Source: Oscillospiraceae bacterium (GTDB lineage: Bacteria > Bacillota > Clostridia > Oscillospirales > Acutalibacteraceae). Taken from it: a stretch of 16,725 nt of DNA. This document shows, one piece after another, positions 14,701 through 16,725 of the stretch. The stretch lies in the NCBI GenBank assembly GCA_029012165.1, contig JAQXLO010000145.1:1-16725 (forward strand). The letters run 5' to 3'. A program made the translations under genes and the position numbers. Numbering within the stretch: the first letter of the stretch is position 1; each line of letters opens with the position of its first letter. The notes under the pieces are model-generated. The model was not told the DNA's origin, made no database searches, and saw only the letters and a program-made list of their open reading frames with translations.

Positions 14701-16448
14701 ACGGTACTTACCCCTGGAGCAGCTTTGACACAACAGCACTGGAAGCTGCCTACGCTGAGGCCATCAAGAGTTCCTATCGTGGACTCAAGCAGAGCGAACA
14801 GGCCACGGTAGATGCCCAGACTGCCGCATTGAACACGGCGCTGGAAGGTCTGACACTTTATCCTGTGGACTATGACTGCCTCTATAAGTGCGCCAGCGCT
14901 TCCAGAGGCGAGTACGAGAACTATTCCAGTCAGCTCTATCCGCCCTGCACGGACAACGGCAGTCACAGCTACAATGGCTTGAAGGCAGTTGTGGATTCCA
15001 TCCTGAACGAAAGCGAAAGCAGCTGTATCTATACGGCAGAGAGCGTTTTGGCACTGCGTATCGAGGTCTATGGCAACGATAAGGACTATGCCGGTATCGT
15101 GAAGGATCTGAACAATGCCAGCCTGAAGCTTCCCGCACAGACGAAACTTTCCCAGTACGTTACGAGACTGGCGCAGGTATATCATGGTACGCTGAAACTC
15201 AAGGGTGCGGACTACAGCCGTGTGGATGCGCTTCTGACAGAGTATCTGCCCTCCAAGTACAATGTGGAGTTCAGTGATATTTCCAGCTACTTCACGGCGG
15301 ACAGCGTGGCTGCTCTGCTGGATTACTACGATACCTACGACAGAGAAGTCAAGATCGTCAGCCAGAGCGTGGTGGACGAAGAGATCTATGAGACGCTGAA
15401 GGCGAGCATTGACGCTCTTGAGCCTGTCACGGCAGATTACACAGATGTTTTCTACCAGATCCTGACCATCCCCAGCGGCACCGACGGATTTGACTATCCT
15501 GCAACGGATGTCGTGGAGACCAACTACGGGACATGGATGGATTGGGCTTACACCAATGCCGGCGCCATTTCCGCAGTGCTGGATACAGAGTATCTGGATG
15601 CCCGCTATACCGCCACGTCTGTTGCGGCGCTGGGCAGGGTGCTGGATGGCATTGATTGGGAACTTGGCATCTTTGATCAGGATTCCGTCAATGGTGCAGA
15701 AAACAGCAGAAGCTACTCCAACCTGATCGCAGCAGCAGTTGCCGCTCTGGAACTGAGGACCTATACGGTCAACTTCCTGCTCAACGACGGTACCGACACG
15801 ATCTACACCTTCAGCAAGGGCAATTATTACGGTGATTCCGTTGATCTTCCCATGGTCAATCCGTCCAGAGAGGGCTACAACTTCTTGGGCTGGGGCGCCG
15901 ATGCGGAAGGTACTCAGATGATCGAAGGCAGCGTCATCGTGGAGGCTGATACGGCGGTCTATGCAATCTGGGAGCTGATCTATGTTCCCGATCTGGAAAT
16001 GATTATTCCCGAGGGTGCAACGACCGTGATCGATGCGGAGAAGAACTTCATCTACGGCCTGAAGGAAATGATCACCAAGGAAGAGCTGGACGGCACCTAT
16101 CTGGATGTCGTTGGCAAGGGTCATTTGGAATACGACTATTCCGGCTACATCGGCACAGGCGATACGGTTCGCTTGGTTGACGACTCCACCGGCGAGACCG
16201 TCGCAACCTACACGATCATCATCTTCGGCGATCTGAACGGTGACGGCATGGTCAACAACCAGGATGTCACCATTGCCAAGGCCATGAACGCAGGCACACT
16301 GAACTACAGCATGACAGATGCTGCGGCGTTTGCCTCCGATCTCTTTGAGGATGGCGGTATCAACAACTCCGATATCACCATCATGAAGAATATGCAGTCC
16401 GGTCTGATCATCCTCGATCAGGCAACCAGAAAGCAGACCAGAGTCTAA
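8616..16448 (+). CDS. Giant secreted repeat protein with C-terminal dockerin (2610 residues)
   Basis: The start is the ATG at 8616, with GGGAGG at 8601-8606; the in-frame ATG at 8556 would bury the signal peptide. Order of modules: signal peptide (1 to about 29, MKTFKRVSS then a hydrophobic core); unassigned N-terminal domain (about 30-380); FIVAR-like helical segment (about 382-448); small beta modules (about 450-607); GLUG-like segment (about 694-800); InlB/Flg_new-type repeats (about 953-1985) split by a MucBP-like module (1524-1604); helical insert (1986-2380); a last repeat (2381-2454); a dockerin-associated module (2455-2538); and a dockerin (2539-2596). No catalytic domain, LPXTG motif or transmembrane anchor is seen. 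It is probably a surface or scaffold-bound adhesin held by a cohesin. That role is inferred from module types; no cohesin lies in this window. The gene contains no in-frame TTA, CTA or TCA codon. Confidence 0.9.
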   Translation: MKTFKRVSSLFLALVMIVTMLSTGLTSLAAISVSKDDVSVSITVPELIYLTPGATTFQYYIAGAANGVTPSNAAASEGAISFMSSRQASSISVAYSGATVNLNKTSVTDTSSLAASITGGSVSSYTSGVITWTFTYVINEQTYKSYAYTYVYAPFLGQTGAQGGFKYKTSIGNEPVIVAYAFLVGIHSTKGISTSYESKFVGTADDKFKCPLVAGWGNANVPEGDGDGFFKDYTTYFTQSANGGVSAAGGRTRNGDKNIYYGDTNSYGILNIDSSRYSGTTLNMIPNFGAGWMVQYSKSSSTTHKLASFVSEDGALTFASNVNYTNEPGDQGEAFIGYKSSDTIPTTNTEYSVKADLNMERSNSSSVHMHLRFGLHINIVNKATLRAAINDAISANYQAFEYTSASLSAFNTKLKAAATVLGNPTASATQIQTAADELAAAESSLVLATCTVTVNHKLPAVDGFAYTYNGTTYTAAGGYITITESRSFDSGSNVTVSKETFNGFTYNGSTPTVVKKNCTASFTQDFVYTAVTSTINFDYGTGLDSYLLDADTKSITVTYGQPYGTFPSPRMDGWKFNGWTDGAGVAVSGTTVCRMISSKLDLKANWACYFTDGHGTAADPFRITTVADLDKIDDQTAYCITTDGSVTKGKYYKQEANIVYNLTKTPVLDFSGNYNGGGLEINIPTGKTVADSTYGGVFGAISGATIANIKLTLNGKLNVTGTGTTYAGFIGTATSSTIDNIQVTTGASSEVKASKAGVLAASVTGSTVTNSSVVLDGGALSGDAFLGTSSGSTLRNTWVLVKTAPTGFTTSKANNIMRIRENGTADLTYSNGKYSFNAIPETGWSVEYRNANDTLVTSGGSYNPDTTVNGMNVYVCFVKTVAFAGGANGSLTGSGSYVLRQGQTITGLTPNANDGYSFAGFTNTTDGKLSDTAPYSFTMGTVAGTVTANFSVNTYMLIYSANAGSAQIEVPAAVSYKATDKVIIASAPERAGYTFQNWNTKTDGTGSKYLPAQEYSALTTENGAEVTLYAIWTANKYTVTFMTNGGIAVNKMTDILYGTNITFPTTTKTGYKNLKWHMDAGFVDAGYLPGTTKQVFSDMTFYAEWTPITYTIVFSAEGATNVPASKSVQYDGGPFIIPESYVPVMAGYEFKGWDTAAGGNGTRYYPLDTVPGNLTTTDGGIITLYAQWKESSYTVTWDLAGGQINGSEENPTSVVTFGGLYTLPTGTMTKAGGKFAGWYTEPEGGSRITGSTTVSITADTSFYAHWDPATYTIAYNANGGKGEMGTTAAVYGQSVTLAENTFTRAGYTFSGWNTEAGGAGLSFGNAASVTNLTSTDGATVTLYAQWTGTKFSIVYNLNGVSGTLLATSVTMDGAAVALRNNTKTKTDGGDTYSFYGWAYSLADAQALKKVYDNKGTFALNEEILDKCEINWSASTPTITLYAVWARNTNVTWKLVGGSLDGSTKDITTVVTYGSNYVLPEGTPIRNRYEFSGWFTALEGGTQITNATVQNTTEDTTLYAHWIQIGNLDSSYTTEYYLQNADGTYPTEATHSTPSTAEIGIRVNAIVADYPGYTYDESNADNVASGIVLDNETEGTLVLKLYYTINKYTVSFNANGGEGEMEPQIFIYGTEADLNSCTFTRKGHSFRGWAKTADGAVAYANGGHFTIGTANVELFAVWEKLTYTITFDSDGGTAVASISAAYGDAITAPENPTKVGYTFLHWVISGTAGIYTIPKTMPDANISLTAVWQAVDYTLTYHANGADGTMDAVTFHVGDRVTLDAVQFTKTGYTFQGWALTETGAVKYVGGATLTAEAADIDLYAVWTANKYIIEFRGNGSGEGSMESMECTYDQTYTLPENEFSKTGAYFAGWATSASGTVAYENGATVKNLSSASGAKIILYAVWTNNIYTVTFDANGATSGTAPEARSTVYGQTITLPSADLAVESAATQESRTFLGWYTQDGTEYAVDASFTCPAGNVTFYALYSANYYALNLVTAAVKGYRDAQILPASAKNDPKYVEGGELAVELGSDGTYPWSSFDTTALEAAYAEAIKSSYRGLKQSEQATVDAQTAALNTALEGLTLYPVDYDCLYKCASASRGEYENYSSQLYPPCTDNGSHSYNGLKAVVDSILNESESSCIYTAESVLALRIEVYGNDKDYAGIVKDLNNASLKLPAQTKLSQYVTRLAQVYHGTLKLKGADYSRVDALLTEYLPSKYNVEFSDISSYFTADSVAALLDYYDTYDREVKIVSQSVVDEEIYETLKASIDALEPVTADYTDVFYQILTIPSGTDGFDYPATDVVETNYGTWMDWAYTNAGAISAVLDTEYLDARYTATSVAALGRVLDGIDWELGIFDQDSVNGAENSRSYSNLIAAAVAALELRTYTVNFLLNDGTDTIYTFSKGNYYGDSVDLPMVNPSREGYNFLGWGADAEGTQMIEGSVIVEADTAVYAIWELIYVPDLEMIIPEGATTVIDAEKNFIYGLKEMITKEELDGTYLDVVGKGHLEYDYSGYIGTGDTVRLVDDSTGETVATYTIIIFGDLNGDGMVNNQDVTIAKAMNAGTLNYSMTDAAAFASDLFEDGGINNSDITIMKNMQSGLIILDQATRKQTRV
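9759..9962 (+). other. FIVAR-like helical segment
   Basis: Residues about 382-449 start KATLRAAINDAI and end with a DELAAAESSL pattern. This spacing of helices, ending in AA.. before a turn, is typical of FIVAR sugar-binding or spacer modules in Gram-positive surface proteins. The assignment is by pattern only. Confidence 0.55.
10209..10437 (+). other. Divergent InlB/Flg_new-type repeat (outlying first copy)
   Basis: Residues about 532-607 follow the repeat plan: a beta strand with TINFDYG, then YGQPYGTFP, then GWKFNGW, ending in LKANW. It is separated from the main repeat block by the GLUG-like region and is more diverged than the others. Confidence 0.55.
10695..11040 (+). other. GLUG-like segment
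   Basis: Residues about 694-808 contain repeated short units such as YGGVFGAISGATIANI and YAGFIGTATSSTIDNI, the G-x-F/L-G-x plus T-I-x-N-I pattern of GLUG-type beta-helix repeats. Such segments occur in secreted adhesins and peptidases. Confidence 0.55.
11472..13184 (+). repeat. Seven InlB B-repeat/Flg_new-type protein repeats (block 1)
   Basis: Seven units start at residues 953, 1035, 1108, 1191, 1269, 1349 and 1447. Each opens with an x-Y-T/S-V/I-x-F/Y strand, has a YG or FGG turn, a GY.F.GW core, and closes with LYAxW or a variant (FYAEW, FYAHW). Unit length is 73-83 residues except the sixth, 98 residues, which has an insert before its closing motif. A weaker relative at about 11250-11470 precedes the block. 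The nucleotide sequences are well diverged, so the array is old. Confidence 0.85.
13185..13427 (+). other. MucBP-like module between repeat blocks
   Basis: Residues 1524-1604 (starting IGNLDSSYTTEYYLQN and ending LKLYYTI) differ from the repeats on both sides. The TEYYLQNADGTYP start and the closing LYY resemble MucBP-type modules, which often accompany Flg_new repeats in gut Gram-positive surface proteins. Mucin binding is not shown by the sequence. Confidence 0.55.
13428..14570 (+). repeat. Five InlB B-repeat/Flg_new-type protein repeats (block 2)
   Basis: Units start at residues 1605, 1680, 1750, 1825 and 1905. They keep the YTV.F.ANG opening, the GY.F.GW core and the closing A-V-W motif (FAVW, LTAVW, LYAVW); the last ends FYALY instead. 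Length is 70-81 residues. Confidence 0.85.
14571..15755 (+). other. Helical insert of about 395 residues
   Basis: Residues 1986-2380 break the beta-repeat pattern. The composition (Ala, Leu, Glu, Lys, Asp with regular spacing) and lines such as ALEAAYAEAIKSSYRGL and AALNTALEGL suggest FIVAR-like helical bundles in several copies. The segment contains three cysteines close together near residues 2089-2112. No enzyme motif is seen. Confidence 0.5.
15756..15977 (+). repeat. Last InlB/Flg_new-type repeat
   Basis: Residues 2381-2454 open RTYTVNFLLNDG, have EGYNFLGWG in the core and close with VYAIW. This copy stands alone between the helical insert and the dockerin-associated module. Confidence 0.8.
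15978..16400 (+). other. Dockerin-associated module plus type I-like dockerin
   Basis: Residues 2455-2538 form a small module seen before dockerins in many Clostridia (STVID-like start, then a GTGDTVRL turn, ending in YTIIIFGD). The dockerin follows. Its first calcium loop is DLNGDGMVNNQD (2539-2550), canonical at positions 1, 3, 5, 9 and 12. Its second is DLFEDGGINNSD (2575-2586), which has Phe at position 3 where Asn or Asp is usual. Each loop is followed by a short helix. A basic tail, RKQTRV, ends the protein. Binding to a cohesin is the expected role. Confidence 0.82.
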
Positions 16449-16484
16449 ACGAATCGCAGTGCGGTAAACTTCCGCCAAAGTAAA

Positions 16485-16545
16485 AAATATAATCCCCCTT
16501 AAGCAGAACAAAGGAAATCCTTGAAGCTGCTTAAGGGGGATTTTC
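16485..16545. terminator. Terminator after the giant gene, probably bidirectional
   Basis: A perfect 16-bp stem (16491-16506/16527-16542) encloses a 20-nt loop with its own small AAGG/CCTT hairpin. On the plus strand it leads into TTTTC, and on the minus strand into a run of six T (complement of 16482-16487). It lies 42 nt after the stop codon. Confidence 0.85.
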
Positions 16546-16604
16546 TCCGTGGAAAACAGTCTTTTAGAGTGATTGGATCCCCACAACAAGTTAAACAAAA
16601 ACAG

Positions 16605-16725
16605 GCTCATCACGGATTTTGTGTGATTTAAAGTTTCGGTCAAGCCTTTTCAAAGGCTTGCGGATTCCAAAGGCAGCGCCTTTGTTCGCCGACCGCAGTC
16701 GGCGAAATCCTGGCCACCGCCACGC
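16605..16725 (+). repeat. Partial inverted copy of the left-end palindrome element
   Basis: From about 16605 the plus strand matches the minus strand of 502..400: the CATCACGGATTTT start, the TTTCGGTCAAGCC link, then hairpins H5 (16641-16660), H4 (16668-16684) and H3 (16685-16706, here a 9-bp stem). The match ends after GGCGAA near 16706; what follows differs from the left copy, so this is a variant form. It continues off the window. It sits about 60 nt after the terminator of the giant gene. Confidence 0.8.

Noticed and set aside
16448..16490. Short GCGG/CCGC pair just after the giant gene stop as a terminator
   Set aside because: Only a 4-bp stem with no T-run; the 16-bp stem at 16491-16542 is the clear terminator.
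8412..16643. Minus-strand open frame of 2743 codons opposite the giant gene
   Set aside because: It is in exact register with the plus-strand codons and arises from the absence of TTA, CTA and TCA there. The translation is low in recognisable motifs, and the plus strand has a promoter, ribosome-binding site, signal peptide and known modules.

Overview
The window looks like chromosomal DNA of a Gram-positive gut-type member of class Clostridia, perhaps Oscillospiraceae/Ruminococcaceae. Family level is inference. The grounds are sigma-A-like promoters, strong GGAGG ribosome-binding sites, an IspE (non-mevalonate) isoprenoid gene, zinc-ribbon membrane proteins, a PepF peptidase, and a giant secreted repeat protein ending in a dockerin. 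Genes are moderately G+C-rich and intergenic DNA is A+T-rich. Several track starts are too early; ribosome-binding sites place them at 2369(-), 2711(+), 5836(-), 8360(-) and 8616(+).

Layout, left to right. (1) 1-566: a possible gene start running off the left edge on the minus strand, then A/T-rich DNA and a compact cluster of five palindromes (290-485) followed by two tandem copies of a ~50-bp unit. (2) 567-2369(-): pepF, with a good promoter and an inverted repeat in its leader. (3) 2711-5078(+): an operon of two zinc-ribbon membrane proteins, closed by a strong bidirectional terminator. (4) 5150-5836(-): a small secreted protein of unknown function. (5) 5984-6574(-): a HAD-family phosphatase with its own promoter and terminator. 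(6) 6660-8360(-): a two-gene operon of a PHP phosphoesterase and ispE. (7) 8616-16448(+): a 2610-residue secreted protein, divergent from the PHP-ispE operon. It has a signal peptide, an N-terminal domain, a FIVAR-like segment, a GLUG-like segment, about 13 InlB/Flg_new-type repeats, a helical insert, a dockerin-associated module and a type I-like dockerin. (8) 16449-16725: its terminator, then an inverted partial copy of the left-hand palindrome element.

The genes do not form one obvious pathway. pepF, ispE, the PHP enzyme and the HAD enzyme are housekeeping or metabolic. The accessory content is the giant dockerin protein, the zinc-ribbon pair, the small secreted protein and the palindromic repeat element. 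The element lies downstream of a gene 3' end at both window ends, in the same orientation relative to transcription.

The best candidates for something undescribed are the palindrome-cluster element and the giant dockerin-anchored repeat protein. No defence system, CRISPR array, tRNA, rRNA or transposase is visible.
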